64,000 nucleotides of DNA from Lepeophtheirus salmonis (Eukaryota; Arthropoda; Copepoda; Siphonostomatoida; Caligidae). Positions 11,326 to 24,463 of this stretch are shown here, piece by piece. The translations under genes were made by a program, and so were the position numbers. How positions within the stretch are numbered: the first letter of the stretch is position 1; each line of letters opens with the position of its first letter. The stretch is from the NCBI RefSeq assembly GCF_016086655.4, contig NC_052134.2, positions 10,478,001 through 10,542,000 on the forward strand. The letters are read 5' to 3'. Below the pieces are notes generated by a model. The model was given only the letters and a program-made list of their open reading frames with translations, made no database searches and was not told where the DNA came from.

Positions 11326-11643
11326 AGTGTTGGATTGGTCTAAAAAAATAATTAAGACTGCAGTCCGGTCCTTATAAAATTTGTCAGAGATGGGTATTTT
11401 CGGTCTTATGTAGATACTATTAGTATTATAACAGCTAAAATTACGTAGTTACTACTAACTACGTGATTTGAGTCATTGAAGTTACATCATAATTCATAAC
11501 CTCTTTCAAAGAGACAAGATGCCTGTGACTATAATAATACGTTATAGTTATTCATTATTTTCTTAATTATAATATTCTTCAATCCAAGCTATGAGTAAAG
11601 GGAATAAAAAAATAGCTAGGACTGAAAGACCGATGTGTCAGTC
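11326..11643. repeat. Foldback MITE, 'GGTCCTTAT' family, degraded
   Basis: Begins 'agtgttggattggtct', with 'gactgcagtccggtcctta' just inside. It ends with 'aggactgaaagaccgatgtg', which is complementary to the left end. Relatives are at 15785-16050, 35376-35480, 35666-35790, 44037-44657 and 51583-51715. No coding capacity. Confidence 0.5.
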
Positions 11644-12302
11644 CTTAGAACATTTGAATGGTAAAAAAGATCGGATTGATAAAAAAATGAGACTGAAAGA
11701 GGCGCGGAAAAGAGACTGCATTTAGCAAACAAATGCTCTCAATGACGCCATCAGAAAGATATTTACTTAATAAATCTACTGTGTTTAATTCGCCTTCAAT
11801 TTTCTTGTTGCCTAACTTTGGTCTGATAACATTGGTATGCCTCACAAAACTCCTCTTCTACTGATATAGTTAGGGGAGACCTCGGGACGGTGGGAACATA
11901 CCTTTTCCCTCGAACATCAAGATAAATAATACTATAAAATTTACATCCCAATTTTATAAGATAATTCCAATTATTTATTTTATATCAATTCGACAACTTT
12001 TCTTCAAGATATTGAATACAAATTGATGTTGAATAGTAAAGTTAATTTTTGAAGATCAATATATGTATTTATAAGAATACCATCAGTTTTTCATTGTTTT
12101 TGCTGTAATTATATCACTTTTTTTTCCCGTATCGTTTGATAAAATTTTGTCAAAAAGCAAAATATATGAGATATAGTAATTTTGAAATTATAAATATTAT
12201 TAAATCTTAATGTGCTATAATCCTTATTGGTATAGCACTTAAAGTGCTTCCGGTTCTTGAACCGCTGGAATTGGAACTCTCAAAGCCGAACCAACACTAC
12301 AA
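11644..12302. other. Intergenic region
   Basis: No gene or recognisable repeat. The stretch 11870-12240 is very AT-rich. Confidence 0.45.
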
Positions 12303-13075
12303 TACTGAGTAGGCTAATAAAATCTGAAAACTTTGAATTTTAAACATTAACAAGGTATAATCATTAATTAATAATATAATTTCAACAAAATTCGTACTAT
12401 AAATGAATGTGTGTCTCTGTTCTCTTAATCATTAATGTACATGTCCTTGATGGTAATGATGGTTTCCAGGAGGCAGTTGAAGGTAAGCAATCCGCTGTGA
12501 ATGCAGTTGTCTGTCAGGCGTCCCAGAGCTGACTGAAAGTGGCTTTGAGAGCCTTGGCGTTTGGATGAGGGACACTACTGGCCTAGGTCTACATACAACC
12601 AAAAGTTGTTGTCGAGAGGATTGGCATTAGGGCTGTTGGGGACCGAAAGTGTCAATAAAGATTTCGAAAGGACTCAAAAGAGTCTTGGAACGCAGGAAAT
12701 GGGGTTCTTTCATTGTTGCTGTCGAAAGTGGCCTCTTCACCCTCACAAGGCTCTTTCCGATCCTTTTTTTTAAAGCAATCTGGACAGTCTGGTGTGAATC
12801 CCCGAGATCTCTTGCATGGGCCCTCATAAACTTGAGGGTATTGGCCTTGTGCTCTTTTTTTATCTCCTCCGGTCCCAGTTTGGTCTTTTTGATAGAGCTC
12901 TTCTTCCTCTCCAAAGATTTGGACTTTGCTGACAGCGTAGACGGTGGTCTTGGAGAAGCGTAATTGATGGGAGTTTGTGGAAAGAAATTCCCCGATCACT
13001 TTCAAATGTCATTTTCTCGACTGGTAGTTAAGCTAGATAAGTCAGTTTTTTTTTTGTTAAACTTCAATACATCGA
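12303..13075 (-). pseudogene. Mariner deletion derivative (family A)
   Basis: The minus strand encodes an N-terminal helix-turn-helix stretch ('LRFSKTTVYAVSKVQIFGEE', then 'KRSRGFTPDCPDCFKKKD' in a shifted frame). It passes without the catalytic core to a tail with 'NANPLDNNFWLYVDLGQ'. Left terminal sequence 'ggctaataaaatctgaaaac' is a degenerate family A repeat; the right terminus is lost. The same internal deletion is seen at 46.1 and 51.7 kb. Several frameshifts, non-functional. Confidence 0.75.
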
Positions 13076-13164
13076 AATGTTACAAAAAAGGCTCTGAAAT
13101 TTTGTTCACGTCCTGTAAATTCTATTTAAGTTGACAAACCAGTTTTATCGGTAATGGATTAAGA

Positions 13165-14193
13165 AAAAGGCAACTCAATACATGAAGCCGCTTGGCATGT
13201 TGGAGAATACGCCACAATGGCACATATCAAACGAAACTTTTTATAAGAACATGGAGCAATAGCAATGATTAAAATGATGATCAAAGAGTGAAATTAATGT
13301 CAAAAGCGAAAATAACAAGGCATCAACATGTTCCCTTTAATCCTCCAGTTAACCCATCAACTACATTTAAGAACATATCAGTGGATATTGTTGGGCCATT
13401 TGAAGAATCAAGTCTAAAAAAACAAATACTTCCTCACTTGCATTGATTTACACATCAAATGGATATGTGCTCAACCAATGCCTTACCAAATTTAACAAGA
13501 AGTGGTGAAAGCTTTAATGAAGTGTTGCGTATCAAATTTTGGAGTACCTGACACTATTCATTTGGATAGATGTCGCTACTTTGTGTAATTTCGTCACACG
13601 TTAGGGGATCAAACACATAACTACTCCGTTTTACAGACCACAAGCTTATGGATTACTGGAGAACAGGCATGGAAAACTAAAGGAATTAATTAGATCAAAA
13701 TCTTATTACAGATGAGAAGCAATCAAATGACCGATAATGAGTTTACCTCAGCAGAAATGGGATATTGAGAAAATATACGAATTTGCGACGAAACCATTAG
13801 AAAATCGTGTATAGATTCAACACCATATTCAGCTCAATAAACTATTCGAGCTATACTGTATACTGGAACTAATCATCATAACCACAGTAAAGTTTGAACT
13901 TGGAAGGAATTACGTGAATATAAGAGAGTTTGGGTTAGGCTAATAGGAATGGAATAACAGAATGTTATTTAGATCCATAAACCATTCTGGCTAGAGATAA
14001 CTCAATTTTCAAAGTGGAAATAAAAGGATCTCCAGAATAAATGCCTATCGACCGACTGACACCTACATTGAGTTCATCAGAATAAAAATAATTTTTATTC
14101 TCTGTGTGTTACATGGTTACGTCTAATTTATAATTTTTATGTTCTTTTTTTATATCGTTTATTGTTGCCTGTTTTTCTTCGAAAAGGGGGAAA
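13165..14193 (+). pseudogene. Ty3/gypsy integrase relic
   Basis: Plus-strand frames, interrupted repeatedly, contain pieces of a retrotransposon integrase. There is a histidine-rich zinc-binding start ('HEAAWHVGEYATMAHIKRNF'), the core 'TFKNISVDIVGPFEESS', then 'NFGVPDTIHLDRC' (second catalytic Asp), and 'FYRPQAYGLLENRHGKLKEL', which includes the Glu region. At least five stops or shifts. The polypurine tract 'gaaaaggggg' (14181-14190) and an LTR follow directly, so this is the 3' end of a decayed element. Protease, RT and 5' LTR are not in the window. Confidence 0.8.
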
Positions 14194-14358
14194 TGTAGTG
14201 ACCATGTTTAGGCATGGTAGGTGGCACCCCTGATCGGAAGAGGGACCAGAAGGAGTGAGATGGTTAATAAAGGAAGATCTATAATAACTAAATGGGTTTA
14301 CTTTAATTACATATACTAAGTCTCGTAGAGGCCCGTGTACCACATATCTAACACAACA
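14194..14358 (+). repeat. 3' LTR of the gypsy relic
   Basis: Starts 'tgtagtgaccatgtttaggc' immediately after the polypurine tract and ends '...ctaacacaaca', i.e. the TG...CA form. About 165 bp. A short LTR downstream of an integrase relic fits Ty3/gypsy structure. No matching 5' LTR was found in the window. Confidence 0.65.
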
Positions 14359-15411
14359 ATTCCAAGCACTGCCTCATGTGATGAATGTTTAGTACGGGAA
14401 AATATTTATTTTGCTGGAATCTTAATAAAATGTGTGATGATAATTTGAAATGCAACTTTTAATGTGCCTAAATAAATTATGACATTTTAGATGTATGTAT
14501 TCTTTTTTATAAACTTTGTTCCTATATAGAAAATATATAAAGAAAATACTATTTATATTATATAGAATAGATTAGCTTTAATTAATAAGGCAATTTTATT
14601 AGGTTTTTTTTTGTGCAATTTCAGCGTTAACGAATGATTTTTTTTCAATCACGAGGGTATATGAGTTCCAAATACCTAAGGGCTTTTTATGCATGGGAAA
14701 AAGTGGTTTTAGGCACCAGACGGTAAAAATAAAAGAAGGAAGGGGTTGGATAGAGTTTGTATCCAGGTCCGCTACTAAGCTTGTCGAGGCCCATAATACG
14801 ATAATTATAATATTTATTAAGCCAGGGTTTCCAAAACTTTACAATGTCAAGACATCTCTATATTCATACATTTTTACCTGAGGTCCCCTTCATACAAACA
14901 TGTGTACTATGTATGTGTAGACTGTAAACAATCCTCAATGTCAAAAAATTGCCAAATCAAAATTATTTAATAGCATTTACTTTCATTGTATGGAGGAACA
15001 CATAAATACCAAGATATTTTTCGTACTTGCAAAAAGAAAAAAAAGTTATGGAGAATAATGACGTAGAAAAAATAATCCTCGATAACTGTCAAATGTTGCA
15101 AAAATTATGTAATAACATCTTCAACAAATTGAAAATACTGTCTGAAATTTAAGGTTTATTATGTCTACGTGCATCTTTTTGTGGCATTTCTTTTTAAAAA
15201 TTGACGTTTGATAAAAAAAAAAAAGAGGGGGAAAAAATACGAAAAACTATTCCGAAAATAATAAAAATTTTAGTTAAACACCAATTTTTTTATGTAAAAT
15301 TAATGTGCAGTTCCATTTGACTGATTAAAGGAATGCTAGAAAAAATGTAATCCACGTTGTTTCATATATGAAACCAATGATGCGAATCGGGGGAATTTTG
15401 GGAACTTTAAA
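14359..15411. other. Intergenic AT-rich DNA
   Basis: No supported feature. A short open frame at 14693-14881 (+) lacks protein-like conservation clues. Confidence 0.45.
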
Positions 15412-15580
15412 AACCTAAAATCAACATGTTAACCCTGGCAATTTGGAGAATGTTTTTGTTTAATTAGATCAGCTACAAGAAATGGTCTCTATGAGGGAAA
15501 TATATAGGTACACAAGAACATAGACAAAAATTACTCCAACAAGGACTTACAATTATAAACAATCGGCGGGATTACTCAAA
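15412..15580 (+). repeat. Dispersed repeat (30-kb family), partial copy
   Basis: The segment from 'aaaatcaacatgttaaccct' to 'ccaacaaggacttacaatta' matches, with gaps, the copies at 30712-30975 and 31690-31990. No coding capacity seen. Class unknown. Confidence 0.55.
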
Positions 15581-15784
15581 TGTTCAATCCGCTTTTGTAT
15601 GTATCTAACAGTAAAGGACCGTACCGTAGAACCGTAAAAACCGGTCCAAGTGTTTCTAACCGAGTATGACCATTGCACTGTACCGACTTACATCGGTTGA
15701 CCTACAAGTGTCCATCACCAGCTCTCCCTTTGTACATATTTTGCTCTAACGAGTGATTATTTTAGGTAGTGTTGTGAAATTGTG

Positions 15785-16050
15785 TCATTCCTTATTTAGG
15801 ACTCAAGACTGCAGTCCCATCCAGTTCAGACTCTGTCCAGTCCAGCTCAGTCCTTCATATCACTCCTAAAAACTTATTAAGCTCAGTCTTTAGTGACGTC
15901 ACTCAACTATTATTCCTTCTATTTTAAATCAGTTCTATTACTGACAGTCCGAAGGACCGACAGTCTTAAGGACCAATCCTGAGGATCGATAGGACGGGTC
16001 CTAAGCTTGGACCTGACCGAATAAATAAGGACTGAAAATACACTAGTTTT
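15785..16050. repeat. Foldback MITE, 'GGTCCTTAT' family, near-complete
   Basis: Left end 'tgtcattccttatttaggac' and right end 'aaataaggactgaaaataca' are inverted repeats of each other. The interior carries several short inverted 'cagtcc/ggactg' words. About 265 bp, no coding capacity. This is the cleanest copy in the window. It contains a TGACGTCA palindrome near 15893. Confidence 0.6.
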
Positions 16051-16683
16051 GGATAAGTAAAAATATGATAAGATGTAAGATAGTCTAAAGATCGTTGGAA
16101 GTGTTATAATGATAAATATGTTGGAATTGGATGTATAATCGAGATATGTAATTTTTACTAGATTTGTGTTATTTTTTTTGAAATCGTCCCATCACTAAAA
16201 TGAAGCATCACTGAAAGATTTTTAAATATGAACCAATTTTAAAAATGTACTTTTATTGAAAATTTTCTTCTTCTAAATATTGATCCTTGCGTTTTGATCA
16301 ATAATTAGATGAGTAATTGCTCATAAAATATGCGCCTGTTCTTTTTATAAGATGTATCATTATAATACAAATTTATAAAATTTAATTCCCACCACCAACA
16401 AAGTTGAACAGAAGTTATGTTGTTCCCCTGTTTGTTTGATAGTCACCAGAATTACGACAAAAGTTACATATTGATTTTGATCATACTTAGTACGAAGATT
16501 ATACATATTAAATTTTTAGAGGTCAAAGTCAAAGATCAAGGTCAAAGTAATACAAAACATGAAAAATGTACAATCAACCATAACTTTGGAGCACATTGAA
16601 ATGCATAACTCAATTTGATTTGAGGAGGAGGTTTTGCTCTCTACCGAGTCTCTATTCTACTTATGTCTATTTTTTTAAATGGA
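16051..16683. other. Intergenic region
   Basis: No gene seen. The 16417-16599 open frame is not protein-like and ends just before a mariner fragment. Confidence 0.4.
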
Positions 16684-16985
16684 TATTGAATGGTCCATTA
16701 AAATCTGAATACTTAGAATTTTAAAAGTTAACAAAATATAATTTATTAATTAACAATAGAATTTCAACAAAATCAATACTTTAAATAGATGTGTGTCTGA
16801 GCTCTCTTTATCATTAATGTAGCCAGTCTACGCGGTAATGATGGCTTTCAGGCGCCAGTGGAAAGCCTAGCACCCCCTGTGGATGTGGTAATGGCGTCCC
16901 AGTGCTGGAAGGCAGTGACTTTGAGGGCCTCTGTGCTTAGATGACAGACACTGCAGGCCTTCCCCTCGACATACACACACTTCAT
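16684..16985 (-). pseudogene. Mariner fragment (family A), terminal part only
   Basis: Left repeat 'attgaatggtccattaaaat' is followed by the minus-strand C-terminal tail segment shared with 12.3, 46.1 and 51.7 kb. It then stops abruptly near 'gacatacacacac'. The right half is missing. Confidence 0.7.
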
Positions 16986-18154
16986 TTTTTTATGTTAGAG
17001 CGGGAGTCATGGGTTTATGCCCCTCATACCGACCCTGGTTGTGAGTATCAATTTTATTTATATTCAAGCTATCTTAAGTCTTCAACTTGAATTGATATAA
17101 ATAGACTTTAGAAAATACAACAACAAATATTTTATTACCAATCTTTAATCCTAATATTATTAACATATTTTTAAGAGGGGATTTTTTTATTAGGTATATA
17201 TATATTTCTTATGATGATATAAGATGGCAAAATAATCATTTGGTTTTATAAATTTGATTTCAGGCACAGAAAAATAATGCTAGGTTTTATGAAAGTTTCC
17301 ATATCTATCGCTCGGTTTCAATCTGTATAATTTTGAAACGGACCAATGGACAATTTATTCTTAAGAATTCTAAAAGTTATAACCTTCAAAACCATTTAAA
17401 ATTAAGAAGTTCTGTGATTTAAAATATTTATTGTTTGTTAGAGTGAAAATGCCACTTAAATACAAGCCGTGTAAATGGTTTTTGGACGAATTATTAACTA
17501 TAAAAACAAAAATATAGCCAAACTAAGATGTGTTTCTACATCTATCGGACATGTACACGCTACGACATGCTTAGGAATTAATATCCTATTTAGTGTTAAA
17601 ATAATTTATGTGTGTGTGTCTGATTTCCGTTCGTCCTGCTTTGAAAAACAACGAACAAAATTTCAAAAATGGAGACAGATACAAACTTTAGACATAAAAT
17701 AAAAGTTGTTCAAAATTCTGAATTACGTATAGAGCTATCTTGTATTTTTGACCAGATTCCTGGGCTTTGGTGTTTTTTAGCTAATTATGTGATTATATTC
17801 GTATAACAATTTCGATTCCCCGTGTCTCAAAGTGTTTTTTAAGGTATGGGGTGTCGATTCGAAAATGGACCAAAAAAATTCAAAAAAGAAAGAAAAAAAA
17901 GAAGAAATTATGGTCCATACGGAAAGGGGAGAACGTATATTCAATACGAATTAAAAAAGGGAATTGGGTAAACGAAGGAAGAAGAGGATTAGCGAGTTAG
18001 TCTTAGTATGTATCTTCATTATGGTGGAAGAAGGAACATGGCAAGTTAGCAATGGCAATGACAATAAATAAATCACAGAGTCAAACGTTTGAAAAAATTG
18101 ATTTATATTTACCAATATCACTAATGCTTTAGGGACCCAATACTTCTCTGACGT
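16986..18154. other. Intergenic region
   Basis: No gene recognised. An A/G-rich tract lies around 17880-17960. A short open frame at 17475-17702 has no recognisable domain. Confidence 0.4.
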
Positions 18155-18770
18155 TGTCTACTAGCCATGCTTTCAATTCGCACTCAGATGCTGTAATGAA
18201 GAGGCTTTATTTTGTGACCTCCAGATGAAACAATGCCGAGCATCAATACTGAGGCCGGATGTTTGGTGGTGGATATTTCACAAGGTTGCAGTTGACCTCT
18301 CCAAAACATACGAACCGATCATTTTGCATATTAAATACGTGATCCACTGTAATTTTCTTCTCGTCCGACAAGAACCGTGATACCTCAGGTCATTGTAAAG
18401 ATTTTTGCACCGATCAAATGGTAATTGTTCAATATGTCGGAGAGACTTGCCGCCAGCTTTTTATTGCATTGGACACTGTGTAATGACTTAAAGATTGCTT
18501 CTTCGCCAAGTCCGTCATCGTCCTCTTTGGATTTTTCAAAAAAAGTTTTTTTTGCCGTTTCAGTCATTAATTTGATTGGCTTTCTGCTTCTATGATGATC
18601 ACTGATTTCTTTGCCATTGTTGACCTTAACCCTGATCCTTCAGACGGTGGTTCTGCAGACATTAAGTGTCTTTACAATATCAGAGTTGTTAAATCTGGTG
18701 CGCACTAAACGAACCACTTCTTGCCTTTTTGCTCCATTTTCGTTAATATTTATCCTACAGACTTGGTAAA
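18155..18770 (-). pseudogene. Mariner transposase relic, N-terminal to mid part (family B)
   Basis: The minus strand reads 'GAKRQEVVRLVRTRFNNSDI', a homeodomain-like HTH with a second helix ending in 'VCRTTV'. Further on come 'SDHHRSRKPIKLMTETAKK' and, in a shifted frame, 'STTKHPASVLMLGIVSSGG', the segment near the second catalytic Asp of mariner transposases. Several frameshifts and stops. It differs in sequence from family A. Confidence 0.75.
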
Positions 18771-20422
18771 TAAAGTTTTCAAAAGGTATTATATCAATTT
18801 AAAATAATCTTGCCATTTGTTCACTTACTCACTTTTCCTTTTTTTTTTTCCCTTGCCATTTGTCCACTGCCATTTTTTTCTAAAATCATTATAATATTCA
18901 AACTCCCACAACTGATTTACAGTAAGCATTGACTACACTATCATGGGATGGAATAACAAAATAAAAAAAATACATAAGTAGTCAAACAAACATAGGCACA
19001 CACACTAAATAATTTTTTTTCCAAAATTTGTATATTTTGAAAACTTTTCGAGAAATGATTTGTAACATATAATCAAATCCCTAAAAAGAACAGGGAAGAC
19101 AACATTCAAAAAAATATTTGGAATTTTTTTTCTTTTATAATATTATATTTATCATACTAAAATATATTTATAAATGATCTATTCATTTTTGATATTTTTC
19201 TTTGATCACTACTACAATCTTTTTGGTTACTTTTTAGAGCATGAATACATGAAGCATTTTCTCAGCAGTAATATCTACTTTGTTACAGAAATAATGATCA
19301 AATTTGTATTCTTTTTTTATATTATATTTATTGAGTCTTTCACCTCCATTTGCAGAGTAGTGGCCAGAACAAATAAAGATTGATTGCATCGGAATTAATA
19401 ATTAATTTTCCAACAATATGGTTTTTCCAAATGTCTTAATAGAGATTGTTTACAAATAAAACTACTATATATATCACTTCTGTTAATCAAGGATGTAATT
19501 TTAAAAATATAAAAGGAGTGCAAGGAGATGGGGGGTGCTAGACGTATGGTATTACAGAATTAAGACCCTTGTTAAATACAGCTGGCTATTATATAATTTT
19601 TGAATGATAAAATGAATTACTGCTTTAAAGAGAAGAATCTTTTATATTTAAAATAGCATAAGTATATGGAAAATATCATAATTTTATTGGAATTTATATA
19701 TATTTATTTTATTATGCATTTTTAAAAGAAAGATAGACCAAAAATAGGCGAGAATGCTTACTTCAGAGAGAGAAGTTAACACAACAACGACCTATTCAAT
19801 TACGAACAAAAAAAAGAGTACCCACAAAAACTTTTATAATTTCTAAACACTAAGGAATTCAACAATAGAGGTTTCTTGGTATTTAAAAGATAAGACTAAT
19901 CGGCCCTGACTTTTTGATGGCCTTTTTGCATTTCTCTCTTCTTGAGATTAAATGGTAACTTATGTCAACATAATATGCTCTCTGTTTTTTCAATAACCTG
20001 ACTTGATTTACTTCCCGGAGTAATAAACGATCTGTCATCTCACGGAAATTAGAAATGGAAGTAAAATAGATTTTCAGAACAAAACAGTTCTTAAAAATAA
20101 TATATTAAATTCAAGGTATTAAGTGTATATAAAGTTAAATAGAAAAGCTGAAGGGAAACATTGTTGTGACGACTAATGTATAACAAGTAAATTTTTTTTT
20201 CTCTAGTTTCTACCCTTCTTTTGTGTGATCCCTGATACTAAAAAATTATTTGATCAGTCTGATACACATAATCTCTTAAATTATTGGATGGATTAAAGTA
20301 ATTTTTAGCATGTATGTATGCGTAGAATATGTTACTGTTATTCTGTTCCAAGTGGCAATTCTGTAAATACAAATTTTTATCCGACTTATGCTATATTCTT
20401 GCTGTTTCTGTAAACACATATT
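18771..20422. other. Intergenic AT-rich DNA
   Basis: No gene or recognised repeat. The open frame at 19174-19383 is a hydrophobic AT-rich artefact in my judgement. Confidence 0.4.
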
Positions 20423-21237
20423 TACGAGGGTTGTTTGAAACATCCGTGCCAAGTCTGTGAGATAGCACTTCTAGCGCGTATCGAGGTTATATTTAGAGAA
20501 TAGCACACCAACTTTCAGCCAAATTGGTCAATTGGTTTTTGTTAGGCATTCGTTTGAATCGAGGAAGTACAGCGAAGTCTTTTGGCGTGGATTCCCCCTT
20601 GATAAACCATTGCTTAGATCCATGTTTCATCCACATTGACGAAAAGACGCTTAAAGACCTTCAAACTCTTCTGGAATAGCTCAATACAGTCCTTGCAACA
20701 CTTCAGACGATTTCATTTTTGATCATGCGTGAGCAATTGCGACACCCCATTTTGGATAGCTTTGTCCTTTTCAAATGTTGATGATGGTAATTTCAGGCAG
20801 CTTCACTCTTATGTCATCCATCACCGTATCATGGATTTTATCAATGATTTCTGGAGTAGTAACGTCAACAGAGCGTCCAAAACGTTTAGCGTCACTTGTG
20901 CCCATATGGTCACTCTGAAAATTTTGAAACCGCTTATAAACTGTTCTAATTGAAGATGCAGAGTCCCCATAATATTTATCATGTTATTTTTTAAATTCTA
21001 CTGAGGCGTTTTGTCTTTCATAAAGTAATGTTTAATCAACACATGAAATTTTTTTCCGTCCATTTTTTGCAAATCACTCCACTTTCTCGATTCAAACGAA
21101 TGCCAAAAAGGAAGATCGATTTTGCTCAAAGTTGGGCTGTGTTCTTCCCAGATATACTATTAACTAAACATAACATCGATACGTGTCAGTATAGCCATCT
21201 CTCAGACTTTGTACGAACTTTTCAAACGACCCTCGTA
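20423..21237 (-). pseudogene. Mariner deletion derivative with TIRs (family C)
   Basis: Terminal inverted repeats are visible: 'tacgagggttgtttgaaaca' at the left and 'ttcaaacgaccctcgta' at the right (21221-21237). The minus strand encodes an N-terminal mariner HTH start ('MDGKKFHVLIKHYFMKDKT') and later pieces such as 'FKIFRVTIWAQVTLNVLDAL'. The catalytic core is missing or unrecognisable. About 815 bp, shorter than a full element. A relative with similar ends is at 44748-45661. Confidence 0.75.
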
Positions 21238-23486
21238 AAAAAAAATAGTAGTATTAGGCTCTTGGATTAACTTAAAAGTATATATCTTGAAAAATGAGTA
21301 AAACTTTTTTTGGGTAAGGATTTACACAAAACAAGATAAGGAGTTTTATCCAAAAAAATGTTGTCTCATATTGAGTCTGTACAAAATTCATTTTTAACAT
21401 TTTTGATGATACCCATTTTTATAGAAACACCAAGAATGTTGGATAATCGGTAACAAAAATTAAATTTATATTATTCATCATACATAAGAGAAGCTAAGCC
21501 TGAGGCTTAAGTATTATATAATTACTTTAAAAATGTATTGTAATTTATAAAATGCTGGGGTGTATAAGAGTTAACGACTTTTAAAATCGATGAAATGCAA
21601 AAATTCTTTGAAATTCCTACATCAAATTTCAGTATATGAAATCAGAGTTTTTCCATGGTGTTTTACAAATTTTTATTTTTATTTGAAAAAAACAATTTAA
21701 CAAAATGAATTATGTTCAAAATTTATATTTTTTAACTTATTTTTTTTTTTTTACAAATATTGACCCATCATTCAATTATTTTGTTTCACAAATAAATTGA
21801 TACTAAGATTAATTTATGAAAAAAATATCACTTTCATACCAAAAAAAAAGTAGAAGCATGTGCCTCCCCCAATCGGAGAATTTTTGTCATTATCCCAAAA
21901 AATTATCGCAAACTGTGATACACGACCCACTGGCGGTACGCAACTACCTCTATTGGTACTTAAGGGAACGTTATATATTGGTTAAACCTTCGCGATTACA
22001 TATACAACTTATTAGTTATAATGATGAAAGGCTGAATATTTTCTTAGTTATTACGTAGTTTAGACTATAGAATCATTTTTCTAGACTTTAAGACAGTGGC
22101 TCTTAACATTTTTACAATTCAATGAACCAATATCAGAAATTCAAAAAAATTTCATATTTTTTCAGTACTATAATAATTTTCCTTTATTTCTAGATAGATG
22201 GCGTTTTATACAAAACAGCGAGATAGCGGTTTTTATTTGAAAATAATGGTTGACTAAGTACAGATTGTTATAGGATAAAGTATTGCTAATGCAAAAGAAA
22301 CGTTCAATTTGCTTGAACTATCCTGTGACCTAAATTCACCTCCTGTTGATGCATTTACAGAAGTGAATCCTTCGCTTCTAAGAAATCACAACTTCTGTAG
22401 GATTTTCCAATTTTTAAATCCTGTAAAATCCGCTCTTGGAGAGCTGGTAATGGAACGCTTCGGAGACTCGGTAAGAAGAAAGGAATTTTTCACACTGGTT
22501 TCCAATGAAAAAATATATCATGAGCACCGAGGCAGTGATCGTGATAATTCAATTCTGCATCTACGCCATCTTTAAGCTTGACGAGGGCGTGATGGATATT
22601 CAAAAAAACCTATATTGCATTCTAAATATAATAAAGTTTAGGTCTTGAATATTTGTGTGTGCATGTTTTTATTACTCTATTGCATCATTCTGTAACATGT
22701 TTCCAGTATTTCAAAATCTTAAAAATAAATTGAAAAAAATAAAATGCTTAACTATAGGATATAAAGTAATGATTTTTGCATAGTTTTGGCAAAAACCAAA
22801 AGTTTTATCAACCTTCTTTTTCAGTGATTTAAAAATATAGTTTCTAAACTTATATTTTAATATTTCACATTGTAAATGGTATAATTATAACCTTCCTCAA
22901 TGTATTCAATAGGTACCACTTTGGATATTAAGTGTCTTTTTTATACGAAACAAGTTTGAACTATTTTTTTTCATAGACATTTGCTAAAAAAATATCTGTT
23001 TTTTTAGATAACATGTCTTACTGTACCTACTCTAATCAATATATTCTGCTTTACAAATAATGCATTTTAGAAAAAAAAAATATGTTTTAAAATGTTATGA
23101 GTGCTAATTGATTTTATACGATTTATATCACATCAATTATTCTGATGTCTTTTAAATATCCAAGATTTATAGTAGTATCGGGATTGCTCAGAGTGATTAG
23201 ACGTCGACTAAAAGACAAAAGTAGCGTTTATGGTTTTATATCAAATAACTCTCCAACAAATCATCAGTGTATTTCATGTGCAAACTCACACGTAGCTACT
23301 CAATTTGTATCTTGTTCGTTCGAAGGATCTTAACACACCAAATATTTTTTCCTCTATGGATGCGTATCTTTTTTCTACTACAAATATAAATCTTGACCCT
23401 GCTAGCCTAATTTTCCATCCATTATCCCAATATCCGAGTATATAAATGCTGCATTCACAGTGTTTTTGGACTAAAAATATAGTCTT
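21238..23486. other. Intergenic region
   Basis: No gene I can support. The open frame at 22309-22575 (+, 88 codons) has mixed composition, but I recognise no domain in it. It starts about 200 bp after a 'cagtggctcttaac' motif that looks like a hAT transposon end, so it may be transposon-derived. Confidence 0.4.
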
Positions 23487-23664
23487 TACCAACTGGTCCA
23501 TTAAAGTCTGAACATTTTAAATTTTAAACTTCAACAAGATATAGTTTATTAATAAACAATATAATTTCTACGAAATTAATACTAGACTCAGATGTGTGTC
23601 TGAGCTCTTTTCATCATTAATGTAGCCAACCTTAAGTGTTCAGATTTTAATGGACCACCCGGTA
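23487..23664. repeat. 178-bp MITE derived from mariner family A
   Basis: Left end 'taccaactggtccattaaag' and right end 'tttaatggaccacccggta' are inverted repeats matching family A. Subterminal sequence is retained on the left only. All transposase sequence is deleted. This is the shortest member in the window and still has both ends. Confidence 0.8.
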
Positions 23665-24463
23665 TATGACTAAGTGACTATTAATTTGACCAAAAATTTC
23701 TTATATCCTTTTTTCTGGAGCAGTTTCATCATCATAGAGCCTTATGGGATTGTAATGTACACGTTGCTCAAAACCACATCAAAACTGCCTGCAATTTGCT
23801 ATCAATTATAACCTTTTCCATACATTGACTCATTTACAGAACCATAACCAATACTTTACACTTTGGAAACATTTATAGAACATTTCTGGATGAGAGACAA
23901 TTTTTTTTCGATAAATCGAAAAAGAGATCTCCACAACATTTTTTCTCTAAATGTTAGGGTACTGAATGGATAAGTAGTCGAGTGTCAGAGAGAATTTATG
24001 AGACCATTAAAGGCAAATTATTTTTGTTTTATCTTAATTTAGAAATACGAGGACTCCGTTCCCTTGTGATATTTAACATTTTGCATAAAAGATTTGTGTA
24101 TGTATTAAATTTACAAAAAAAAAAAATAATAATAATTGTATAATTAAGAAAAAATATAGAAAAATAAAGTTTTAGCTAGGTACAAAACTACCTGCAATTG
24201 GTTTTCCTGTATCGCATTTTTTTAAATTATTTTTAATTTGCGTATTCTTACATCACAATTCCTTTTTTTCAATAGGGGTATATGTCTAGTACAACATTTC
24301 ATTTAAGAACCATTTGTTACAAATAGAAATTCGAGCCTCTTTCAAAGTAAAGAAAGCTTTAAAGATATTTATCTATGCCTTTTTAAAGCACAAATGATAC
24401 TAAATCGATGTTAACACTTGCTTCAACATACAAAAGCATCAATATATTTTGTGTAGTTTTGTA
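23665..24463. other. Intergenic region
   Basis: No gene or recognised repeat. A run of A/AAT at about 24115-24140. Confidence 0.4.

Noticed and set aside
22095..22575. hAT-like 'cagtggctcttaac' end plus an 88-codon plus-strand frame
   Set aside because: I found no matching right terminus and no domain in the frame, so I did not call an element or a gene.
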